A program made the translations under genes and the position numbers. Of a stretch of 11,341 bases of DNA, positions 1 through 6,024 are shown piece after piece (within the stretch, counting starts at the first letter, position 1; each line of letters starts with the position of its first letter). Source of the DNA: an uncultured Bacteroidales bacterium (lineage in GTDB: Bacteria > Bacteroidota > Bacteroidia > Bacteroidales > FEN-979); NCBI GenBank assembly GCA_903928285.1, contig CAIYQH010000126.1, positions 1 to 11,341 on the forward strand. The letters run 5' to 3'. Below the pieces are notes generated by a model. The model had not been told where the DNA came from. It did not search any database and saw only the letters and a program-made list of their open reading frames with translations.

Positions 1-16
1 AGACAAAATTGATTCA

Positions 17-1222
17 TCACCGCAACAACATCACCGTGCCCCGGTTGCTGATTTTTGCTTTCTTGTTGTCTTCATAATAGATGACCCAGAAATAAACCCC
101 TTCCTGACAAACAGCGCCCGATTTGGTACCGTCCCACGAATCCAGGATATCCTGCGTGGTAAAAACCAACTGTCCCCACCGGCTGAATATCTGCAGGTTA
201 AAATGCGTGATGTGCTCGGATGGAAGGCCCACGATGCGGAATTTGTCATTTAACCCGTCGCCGTTGGGGGTAAAGGCATCCGGAATAGCAGGGATGACAT
301 GAACCGTAACGTGGTCAACATATTCCTGGCCGCTGCAAAGGTTGCAAACCGCAGTATAGGTGGTGGTAACCATCGGGCTGACCACAAGGTTTTTCTGGTC
401 CGATAGGAATTCCGATCCCTGGTACCAATGATAGGTAATCTTATCGCCCGGGGTGATCGGCTCCAGCCTGTATGGAATCTGGGTCACGGTATAGTTGTCG
501 GCCGATGCCGGCACATAGCGCCAACCCTCCTGGCTGGCGGTCCACGAGGTCCAGTTCCTGTTTTTATTGGGAATTGTATCGCACAGAAATCCGGTTTCAT
601 TCTGGAGGCCAAGGGTTCCGCGGTTATCCTTCCATCCGCAGGATGGCTTGCTGAAGATATGGTTTTCGATCGTATCTCCCTCAATCAAGACAATCTGGAA
701 AGTGGCCACCGAAGAAGGGCAATCGTACATTTGGCACTGACACCACATCACGACCAAACGCCTGTGTGGTGCCTCGCCGATGGTCTGATAGAAAATATAG
801 GGACTTCCTGCAGTAATGGGGTTAAAATCCTGCATGGATCCCAGGATGCAGTCCTTGGGACTTGTCGGTGCGGCGCTCGGGATGCGCATGTTACTGGTAG
901 CGCCCCAGAATGGCTGATGGGTAAAACTGATCCATCCGTTCTCACAGATAGAAAAGGTTGTATGCTTCTTTCCGTAAAAAGTAAAGGTGAACCCAATGTC
1001 AAAGGGGCCTTCAACCCTGTTATCCTGGGTATAGACCCCAGTAGCAACCTTCCCGAAGGTTGCGGTAAGGGTAACCGGAACACCTGGGTTGATGGTATCG
1101 TCAACCCCGGCAGAAAACTGGGCAAATGAATGTTGAGAGATAATCACCAGGAACAGCAGAAATAACAGGGCTGGTTTAAAACCGGCAAACAACCCTTGAA
1201 TTTCGCATTTCACATTTCGCAT
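17..1222 (-). CDS. Secreted surface protein with gliding-motility-type (T9SS type B) C-terminal sorting domain
   Basis: The 401-residue product has an N-terminal signal peptide: a basic stretch to Lys16, a hydrophobic core at about 18-29 and a likely signal peptidase I cut after Ala34 (SFA|Q). Residues 70-210 form a Cys- and Trp-rich beta domain (ICENGWISF, NRGTLGLQNETG) of a type common in Bacteroidota exported proteins; its ligand is unknown. Residues 245-310 look Ig-like (ITYHWYQGSEF, TTTYTAVC). Residues 311-401 are a gliding-motility-associated C-terminal domain: DAFTPNGDGLNDKFRI, IFSRWGQLVF, WDGT and EGVYFWVIYY. In this family the domain directs export by the type IX system and surface anchoring. 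The protein is therefore probably an exported or surface adhesin-like protein; its specific role cannot be told. The start is uncertain: ATG 1222 lies inside a 7-bp tandem repeat, and TTG 1192 (residue 11) would give a compact signal peptide outside it. It is divergent from glyA. Confidence 0.9.
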   Translation of the reverse strand: MRNVKCEIQGLFAGFKPALLFLLFLVIISQHSFAQFSAGVDDTINPGVPVTLTATFGKVATGVYTQDNRVEGPFDIGFTFTFYGKKHTTFSICENGWISFTHQPFWGATSNMRIPSAAPTSPKDCILGSMQDFNPITAGSPYIFYQTIGEAPHRRLVVMWCQCQMYDCPSSVATFQIVLIEGDTIENHIFSKPSCGWKDNRGTLGLQNETGFLCDTIPNKNRNWTSWTASQEGWRYVPASADNYTVTQIPYRLEPITPGDKITYHWYQGSEFLSDQKNLVVSPMVTTTYTAVCNLCSGQEYVDHVTVHVIPAIPDAFTPNGDGLNDKFRIVGLPSEHITHFNLQIFSRWGQLVFTTQDILDSWDGTKSGAVCQEGVYFWVIYYEDNKKAKISNRGTVMLLR

Positions 1223-1241
1223 GTCAGATTTCAGATTTCAA
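1200..1241. repeat. Six tandem heptamers (ATTTCRS) spanning a start codon
   Basis: Six consecutive 7-bp units run without a gap: ATTTCGC, ATTTCAC, ATTTCGC, ATGTCAG, ATTTCAG, ATTTCAA. The array covers the first residues and the 5' flank of the minus-strand gene at 17-1222. On the minus strand each junction of a unit ending in C with a unit beginning in AT creates an ATG, at 1208, 1215 and 1222. These fall in three different reading frames, and only the one at 1222 is in frame with the gene. Confidence 0.85.
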
Positions 1242-1297
1242 GTTGCGGTTTTTTATCGATTATCCTCAATGGCAATCAGTTAGATTGAAATGTCGGT

Positions 1298-1384
1298 TTT
1301 AAACCTTCCAGGTTTTTGTAAGAAAAGGACCCCTAATTATCAGATATGGAAAATGCTAATCAGGAGAAACCTGGACGGTTTAAA
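1298..1384. repeat. Inverted repeat, 18-bp arms, 51-nt loop
   Basis: The left arm at 1298-1315 (TTTAAACCTTCCAGGTTT) and the right arm at 1367-1384 (AAACCTGGACGGTTTAAA) are reverse complements at 17 of 18 positions. The core of each arm is itself palindromic: AAACCT/AGGTTT around TCC at 1301-1315, and AAACC/GGTTT around TGGAC at 1367-1381. It lies between the divergent surface-protein gene and glyA, upstream of the glyA promoter. It has no U-rich tail on either side that would mark an intrinsic terminator, so an interspersed palindromic repeat is more likely. Confidence 0.8.
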
Positions 1385-1436
1385 TATTCATCCGGACTTT
1401 TCCAAGCAAATATCCAGATTTTAACTGAAATAATTT

Positions 1437-1444
1437 TACTTTTG
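1437..1444 (+). promoter_or_regulatory. Putative glyA promoter, Bacteroidota -7 element
   Basis: TACTTTTG matches the Bacteroidota primary-sigma -7 consensus TAnnTTTG exactly. Transcription would begin near 1450, leaving a leader of about 55 nt before the glyA ATG at 1505. No convincing -33 TTG-type element is seen about 20 bp upstream, so the call rests on the -7 motif and its position. Confidence 0.5.
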
Positions 1445-1504
1445 TTCCTCCGAATGACCTTCATTAAACTCAACGATATTAAATCTCCAAAATTTTAACC
1501 CTGT

Positions 1505-2785
1505 ATGAAAAAAGATAGCGCGATTTTCAAGGTCATCAAGGATGAATTGCACAGACAAACCAGCGGACTCGAGCTGATTGCATCAGAAAACTTTGTCAGC
1601 GACCAGGTATTGAAAGCCATGGGCTCCTGCCTGACCAACAAATATGCCGAAGGATATCCCGGCAAACGTTACTATGGCGGCTGCCAGAATGTCGATATTT
1701 CGGAGCAACTCGCCATCGACCGCGCCAAAGACCTGTTCAATGCCGACTATGCCAATGTACAGCCCCATTCGGGCGCCCAGGCCAACATGGCGGTGCTGAT
1801 GACCTGCCTCAAACCCGGCGATACCTTTATGGGTCTCGACCTGGCGCACGGCGGTCACCTGTCGCATGGCTCCCCGGTGAACTCCTCAGGAATCCTCTAT
1901 AAGGCGGTTGCCTACCAGGTTGAGCAGGAATCGGGCGTGATCGACTATGACAAAATGGAGGAAAAGGCCTTGGCCCTCAGGCCAAAGCTGATCATTGCCG
2001 GTGCCTCCGCCTACTCCCGCGACTGGGACTATCGCCGCATGCGGAGCATTGCCGACAAGATCGGCGCCCTGCTGCTGGCCGATATCGCCCATCCCGCCGG
2101 ACTCATTGCCCGCGGATTGCTCAACGACCCGATGCCCCACTGCCATATCGTGACCACCACCACTCATAAAACCCTCCGCGGACCACGCGGCGGCATGATC
2201 CTTATGGGAAAAGATTTCGAGAACCCCTGGAAACTCACCACCCCCAAGGGCGAGATCAAAATGATGTCGCAGCTGCTTGATTCGGCGGTATTCCCCGGTA
2301 TCCAGGGCGGGCCGCTCGAACATGTCATCGCCGCCAAGGCGGTCTCATTTTTCGAAGCGCTATCCGACGAATACATGGAATATGTGATCCAGGTCAAGAA
2401 AAACGCCTCCGCCATGGCCAAAGCCTTTATTGACAAGGGCTATCACATCATTTCCGACGGAACCGACAACCACCTGATGCTCATCGACCTGAGAACCAAA
2501 TTCCCCAACATCACAGGGAAACAGGTTGAAAACACCCTGGTGAAGGCTGATATCACCGTGAATAAAAACATGGTGCCCTTCGACAGCAGGTCGCCCTTCC
2601 AGACCTCGGGGCTGCGCGTGGGAACACCCGCCATTACCACACGGGGACTTAAGGAAAAACATATGATCCAGATCGTCACCCTGATCGACGAGGTGATCAG
2701 CGACATCGAAAATGAAGCCAAGATCATCACCATCGGGAAAAAGGTCAATGAGATGATGGCTGAGTTTCCGTTGTTTGCCTACTAA
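1505..2785 (+). CDS. glyA: Serine hydroxymethyltransferase
   Basis: This is a PLP enzyme that interconverts serine plus tetrahydrofolate with glycine plus 5,10-methylene-tetrahydrofolate, the main source of one-carbon units for purines, thymidylate and methionine. It acts in the cytoplasm, usually as a dimer or tetramer. The 426-residue length is normal for the family. Visible motifs are LIASENF (24-30), the YAEGYPGKRYYGG block (47-59), HSGAQAN (88-94), Asp193 and His196 in LADIAHPAGL (PLP ring contacts), and the PLP-binding lysine Lys222 in TTTTHKTLRGPRGG. The Arg in SGLRVGTPA (about 371) is the substrate-carboxylate arginine region. ATG 1505 gives the expected N-terminus. It is monocistronic, with its own -7 promoter element and an intergenic region filled with repeats after the stop. 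Confidence 0.98.
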   Translation: MKKDSAIFKVIKDELHRQTSGLELIASENFVSDQVLKAMGSCLTNKYAEGYPGKRYYGGCQNVDISEQLAIDRAKDLFNADYANVQPHSGAQANMAVLMTCLKPGDTFMGLDLAHGGHLSHGSPVNSSGILYKAVAYQVEQESGVIDYDKMEEKALALRPKLIIAGASAYSRDWDYRRMRSIADKIGALLLADIAHPAGLIARGLLNDPMPHCHIVTTTTHKTLRGPRGGMILMGKDFENPWKLTTPKGEIKMMSQLLDSAVFPGIQGGPLEHVIAAKAVSFFEALSDEYMEYVIQVKKNASAMAKAFIDKGYHIISDGTDNHLMLIDLRTKFPNITGKQVENTLVKADITVNKNMVPFDSRSPFQTSGLRVGTPAITTRGLKEKHMIQIVTLIDEVISDIENEAKIITIGKKVNEMMAEFPLFAY

Positions 2786-2791
2786 ACCTTG

Positions 2792-2880
2792 AATGCAGGA
2801 ATGTAGATAATGCAGGCAATGCAGACAATGCAGGCAATGCAGGGAATGCAGACAATGAAGGCAATGAAAATAATGCGGAA
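2792..2880. repeat. 9-bp minisatellite, about ten units (AATGCAGRC)
   Basis: Units beginning with AATG follow each other directly: AATGCAGG (one base short), AATGTAGAT, AATGCAGGC, AATGCAGAC, AATGCAGGC, AATGCAGGG, AATGCAGAC, AATGAAGGC, AATGAAAAT, AATGCGGAA. The middle units are nearly identical and the ends are degenerate, as expected for an array that grows by slippage in its centre. It begins seven bases after the glyA stop. It has no spacers, so it is not a CRISPR array. Confidence 0.9.
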
Positions 2881-2934
2881 ATAAGGAATGAATACTGAAA
2901 GAGAGGGGATTTTCGGGCAGTGCTGTTTTGATCT

Positions 2935-2974
2935 CTTTGTATCCTTTGTGCCTTCTTTGTGTCTTTGTGGTTAA
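2935..2974 (+). repeat. CTTTGTG-type intergenic repeat, copy 1
   Basis: Four copies of CTTTGTR start at 2935, 2944, 2955 and 2963, and the element ends in TTGTGGTTAA. The 15-mer GTGCCTTCTTTGTGT (2948-2962) recurs exactly at 10961-10975, and the terminal TTGTGGTTAA recurs in reverse complement at 10902-10911. This makes it an interspersed repeat and not chance low complexity. Confidence 0.75.
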
Positions 2975-3040
2975 AAAAATTAATAATTATTTAACTTCTC
3001 AACAACTGCTCTTATAGATCGGAATTGGATTTTTTCCGTT

Positions 3041-3082
3041 ATTCGTCGTTCGTTATTCGATATTCATTATTCATTATTCTTC
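3041..3082. repeat. Six tandem heptamers (ATTCRTT) just upstream of sixA
   Basis: Six consecutive 7-bp units are ATTCGTC, GTTCGTT, ATTCGAT, ATTCATT, ATTCATT, ATTCTTC, and 3034-3040 may be a further decayed unit. The array ends four bases before the sixA ATG at 3087, so it occupies the position of the ribosome binding region. Its period and copy number match the array at 1200-1241, although the unit differs. Confidence 0.75.
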
Positions 3083-3086
3083 ATAG

Positions 3087-3581
3087 ATGAAAACCCTTTA
3101 TCTGGTCCGTCATGCAAAATCAGCCTGGGAAGAGCCCGGTGTTTCGGATGCCGACCGCCCGCTGATCCCAAAAGGTGTCAAAAAAACGAAGCAGATCATC
3201 GACTTCCTGCTGAAACGGGAAACGACTGTCGACCTGATGATCTCGAGTCCGGCGGTTCGCGCCTTCGAAACCGCCAAAATCGTGGCCGAAGGGTTGAACT
3301 ACCCGGTGAACAAGATCAAAACCGACAGGAAGATCTATGACGGTTATTACGACCGGATCCTCGACATCATCTATGGCACCTCCAACGAGGTGAATTCGCT
3401 GATGATCTTCGGCCATAACCCGACCATCACCAACCTGGCGAACCTCTTTTTACATCCGGGCATCGAAAGCATGCCTACGTCATGCGTGGTTTGCCTGTCG
3501 TTCAACACCGACAGGTGGGAGGACATCCCTTCCAACGAGGCCATTAATGAGTTTGTTGTTTCACCAAAAACGCTGAAGTAA
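3087..3581 (+). CDS. sixA: SixA-type phosphohistidine phosphatase (histidine phosphatase superfamily)
   Basis: The 164-residue protein belongs to branch 1 of the histidine phosphatase (phosphoglycerate mutase-like) superfamily and is of the short SixA kind, which removes phosphate from phosphohistidine in signalling proteins. The catalytic motif LVRHAKS at residues 6-12 supplies Arg8 and the nucleophile His9. Arg58 in SSPAVRAFETA and His110 in FGHNP complete the phosphate pocket. It is cytoplasmic, with no signal peptide. ATG 3087 is the natural start directly before the LYLVRHAKS strand. The stop codon abuts the ppk1 ATG with no intervening base, which implies one transcript and probably translational coupling. 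Its substrate is not shown by sequence; phosphohistidine proteins or other phosphoesters are possible. Confidence 0.9.
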   Translation: MKTLYLVRHAKSAWEEPGVSDADRPLIPKGVKKTKQIIDFLLKRETTVDLMISSPAVRAFETAKIVAEGLNYPVNKIKTDRKIYDGYYDRILDIIYGTSNEVNSLMIFGHNPTITNLANLFLHPGIESMPTSCVVCLSFNTDRWEDIPSNEAINEFVVSPKTLK

Positions 3582-5651
3582 ATGGCAACCGGCGGAAAAA
3601 CACCCATCCTCAACCGCGACCTGAACTGGCTGTATTTCAACGGCCGGGTTCTGCAGGAAGCTGCGGATTCGCGCAACCCCCTGCTGGAACGGCTGAAGTT
3701 CCTGGGCATTTTCTCCAACAACCGCGATGAGTTCTTCCGTGTAAGGGTGGCAACCCTGAACCGGATGCTAAAGGTTGATCACTTCCATTACGACACACCT
3801 GTAAATCCCAAGAAGGCGCTTAAGGAGATCGGGGCCCTGGTACAGGCCCAGGAACGCGAATTCATGGCGGTTTATGAGAAGATCCTCAGTGACCTGCGCC
3901 TTCAGAATATCTTTATTGTTGACGAAACACAACTTTCGGAGTCACAGGGACAGTTTGTCAGAAAATATTTCCAGGAAAAAGTCCGTGTAGGGCTCTTCCC
4001 GATCATGATCAGCAGTCTGCGCGATATCTCCTCCCTGCGCGATAAATCCATCTATCTTGCGGCAACCGTCGGACGAAAAGATAAAGCCATCAAGGATGAC
4101 TACGCCCTTATTGAACTGCCAACGAAGACCATCTCGAGGTTCCTGATCCTTCCTACCGAGGGCGACAAACGGTTCATCATCCTGCTCGACGACATCATCC
4201 GGTACTGCCTCTCCGAGATCTTCTCGATTTTCGGCTATGACACCTTTTCAGCCTATACGATCAAAATCACGCGCGACGCCGAAATCGATATCGACACCGA
4301 TGTTTCCAAGAGTTTCCTTGAGGTGATGACAGAAAGCCTGAAACAGCGCAAACGCGGCATCCCTGTCAGGTTTGTCTATGATAAGTCGATCCCGCAGGAT
4401 CTGCTCAAGATCATCACCAAACGACTGGAGATCACCAAGGACGATCCGATCAGGGGCGGTGGCCGTTATCATAATTTCAAGGATTTCATGGGTTTCCCCA
4501 ATCTTGACCACCGGGAACTCGAATATGAACCCTTTGTTCCGCTGAAACACAGGGACCTGCCCATGAACCGCAGCATCCTCACCTCCATCCGGCAGAAGGA
4601 CATCATGCTGCATTACCCCTACCAGTCGTTCCAGTATATCATCGACCTGCTGCGCGAAGCATCCATCGATCCGAAGGTGCGTTCGATCAAAATGACCATC
4701 TACCGGGCAGCTAAAAACTCCAGTGTCATCAATGCCCTGATCAATGCCGCCCGCAACGGTAAGTTTGTCACGGTCTTTATGGAACTCCAGGCCCGTTTCG
4801 ACGAGGAGGCCAACATCTTCTGGACGGAAAGGTTGCGGGAAGAGGGTGTCAAGGTCATTCACAGCATCCCGGGTTTTAAGGTCCACTCCAAACTTATCCT
4901 GATCCGCAGGAAAGAAAACAACGACAATTTCTTCTTCTCCTTTATCGGCACAGGCAACTTTAATGAAGATACCGCCAAGGTCTATTCCGATGTCGCCCTT
5001 CTGACGGCAAACCAGGAGATATGCACCGACGTGGTGAACGCGTTCCACCTGATCGAGGAGAGTTACCGTCCCTATAAATTCAAAGCGTTGATCGTGGCTC
5101 CTGTCAACATGCGCAATTTCTATATCAAGATGTTGCAAAACGAGATGCGCAACGCTGCCAAGGGCAATGAGGCCTGGGTGATCATCAAGTTGAACAGCTT
5201 GGTCGATGCCACCATGGTGAAAAAACTTTACAAGGCCAGCCAGGCGGGGGTGAAGATCAAACTGATCATCCGCGGCATCTGCACGCTGATCCCCGGTATT
5301 CCCGGGCTCAGCGACAACATCGAAGCCATCAGCATCGTTGACAGGTTCCTGGAACATGCCCGCATTTTAGCCTTTTGCAACGGCGGTGATAACAAGTACT
5401 ATATCACCTCGGCCGACTGGATGGTCAGGAATTTCGATAACAGGATCGAAGTTGCCACCCCCATCCTGGATCCGGGCATTAAAGAATTACTCAGGAAAAT
5501 CCTTGAAATACAACTTTCTGACAACGTCAAGGCCCGTATTATCAGCCATGACGAACAAAACCAATACAAAAAAACCGATGGTCCCGCCATCCGGTCGCAG
5601 GTTGAAACCTATAACTACCTCCGGGATCAGGTCGGGGAGGCCACCAAGTAG
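3582..5651 (+). CDS. ppk1: Polyphosphate kinase 1
   Basis: PPK1 polymerises the gamma phosphate of ATP into inorganic polyphosphate, reversibly, through a phosphohistidine enzyme intermediate. The 689 residues match the E. coli enzyme (688) almost without gaps, so known active-site positions fall at the same numbers: the autophosphorylated His435 (KVHSKL), Mg-binding Arg375 (IYRAA) and Arg405 (QARFDEEAN), Tyr468, Arg564 (IIRGICTL) and His592 (EHARI). N-terminal residues 10-110 contain the SNNRDEFFRVR nucleotide-binding helix; 120-310 form the head domain, and 320-500 and 505-675 the two phospholipase-D-like catalytic domains. One departure is that the position of E. coli His454 is Phe454 (FFFSFIGTGNFN). 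The ATG directly follows the sixA stop; divIC follows after 58 bp. Confidence 0.98.
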   Translation: MATGGKTPILNRDLNWLYFNGRVLQEAADSRNPLLERLKFLGIFSNNRDEFFRVRVATLNRMLKVDHFHYDTPVNPKKALKEIGALVQAQEREFMAVYEKILSDLRLQNIFIVDETQLSESQGQFVRKYFQEKVRVGLFPIMISSLRDISSLRDKSIYLAATVGRKDKAIKDDYALIELPTKTISRFLILPTEGDKRFIILLDDIIRYCLSEIFSIFGYDTFSAYTIKITRDAEIDIDTDVSKSFLEVMTESLKQRKRGIPVRFVYDKSIPQDLLKIITKRLEITKDDPIRGGGRYHNFKDFMGFPNLDHRELEYEPFVPLKHRDLPMNRSILTSIRQKDIMLHYPYQSFQYIIDLLREASIDPKVRSIKMTIYRAAKNSSVINALINAARNGKFVTVFMELQARFDEEANIFWTERLREEGVKVIHSIPGFKVHSKLILIRRKENNDNFFFSFIGTGNFNEDTAKVYSDVALLTANQEICTDVVNAFHLIEESYRPYKFKALIVAPVNMRNFYIKMLQNEMRNAAKGNEAWVIIKLNSLVDATMVKKLYKASQAGVKIKLIIRGICTLIPGIPGLSDNIEAISIVDRFLEHARILAFCNGGDNKYYITSADWMVRNFDNRIEVATPILDPGIKELLRKILEIQLSDNVKARIISHDEQNQYKKTDGPAIRSQVETYNYLRDQVGEATK

Positions 5652-5709
5652 CGTAGCATCAAAAAACACAGGTAATTGTAAATAAGAAATTAATCCAGTA
5701 ATCAACCAG

Positions 5710-6024
5710 GTGGTCTTCTTAAAACTGATTTTCCGTATCGTATTCAACAAGTACCTCCTTACCACGGTGGCATTTGTGGTATGGATGTTGTTTTTTGACA
5801 GCAACAACCTGCTTACCCGGAACAAGTTACAGGAGAAACTCGATATCCTGAATGTCGAGAAACAGTTTTACATCCAGGAGGTAAAGAAAGATTCAATCCT
5901 TACCCGTCAGCTGGTAAGCGACAGCGCCCAGCTGGAGAAGTATGCGCGGGAACATTACCTGATGAAAAAACCGAACGAAGATCTCTTCCTGGTAATTGAT
6001 ACTACTGGGGATCGACATCCATAA
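5710..6024 (+). CDS. divIC: Septum formation initiator, DivIC/FtsB family
   Basis: This 104-residue bitopic membrane protein has a short cytoplasmic N-terminus, one transmembrane helix (about 13-29, YLLTTVAFVVWMLFF), a periplasmic coiled coil (about 31-68) and a C-terminal segment LEKYAREHYLMKKPNEDLFLV (75-95) typical of the family. DivIC/FtsB proteins bind FtsL and FtsQ/DivIB and help activate septal peptidoglycan synthesis. The start is GTG 5710; no ATG exists in frame after the stop at 5683-5685, although an ATT at 5689 is a remote alternative. It lies 58 bp after ppk1 and is probably cotranscribed. Its last 23 bp overlap the end of priA on the opposite strand. Confidence 0.88.
   Translation: MVFLKLIFRIVFNKYLLTTVAFVVWMLFFDSNNLLTRNKLQEKLDILNVEKQFYIQEVKKDSILTRQLVSDSAQLEKYAREHYLMKKPNEDLFLVIDTTGDRHP

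Larger units (their letters stand above)
2786..3086. other. 301-bp intergenic region built of three repeat types
   Basis: No credible gene lies between glyA and sixA. In order the region holds a 9-bp tandem array (2792-2880), a CTTTGTG-type repeat ending in GGTTAA (2935-2974), an AT-rich stretch (2971-3000) and a 7-bp tandem array (3041-3082) that ends four bases before the sixA ATG. No exact TAnnTTTG promoter motif was found for sixA, and no clear hairpin plus U-tract terminator follows glyA. Confidence 0.8.

Noticed and set aside
428..1129. 233-codon plus-strand open frame opposite the surface-protein gene
   Set aside because: It is antisense to a gene with a clear signal peptide and sorting domain. 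Its own translation has no recognisable domain and looks compositionally like a shadow frame.
1298..1384. Possible rho-independent terminator
   Set aside because: The loop is 51 nt, the stem is AT-rich at its ends and no U-tract follows on either strand.
2792..2880. Possible CRISPR array
   Set aside because: The repeats are 9 bp and directly adjacent with no unique spacers, and no cas gene is present.
4248..5357. 369-codon minus-strand open frame inside ppk1
   Set aside because: It is fully antisense to the highly conserved ppk1 catalytic core. Its length reflects a low frequency of reverse stop codons; no family is recognised.
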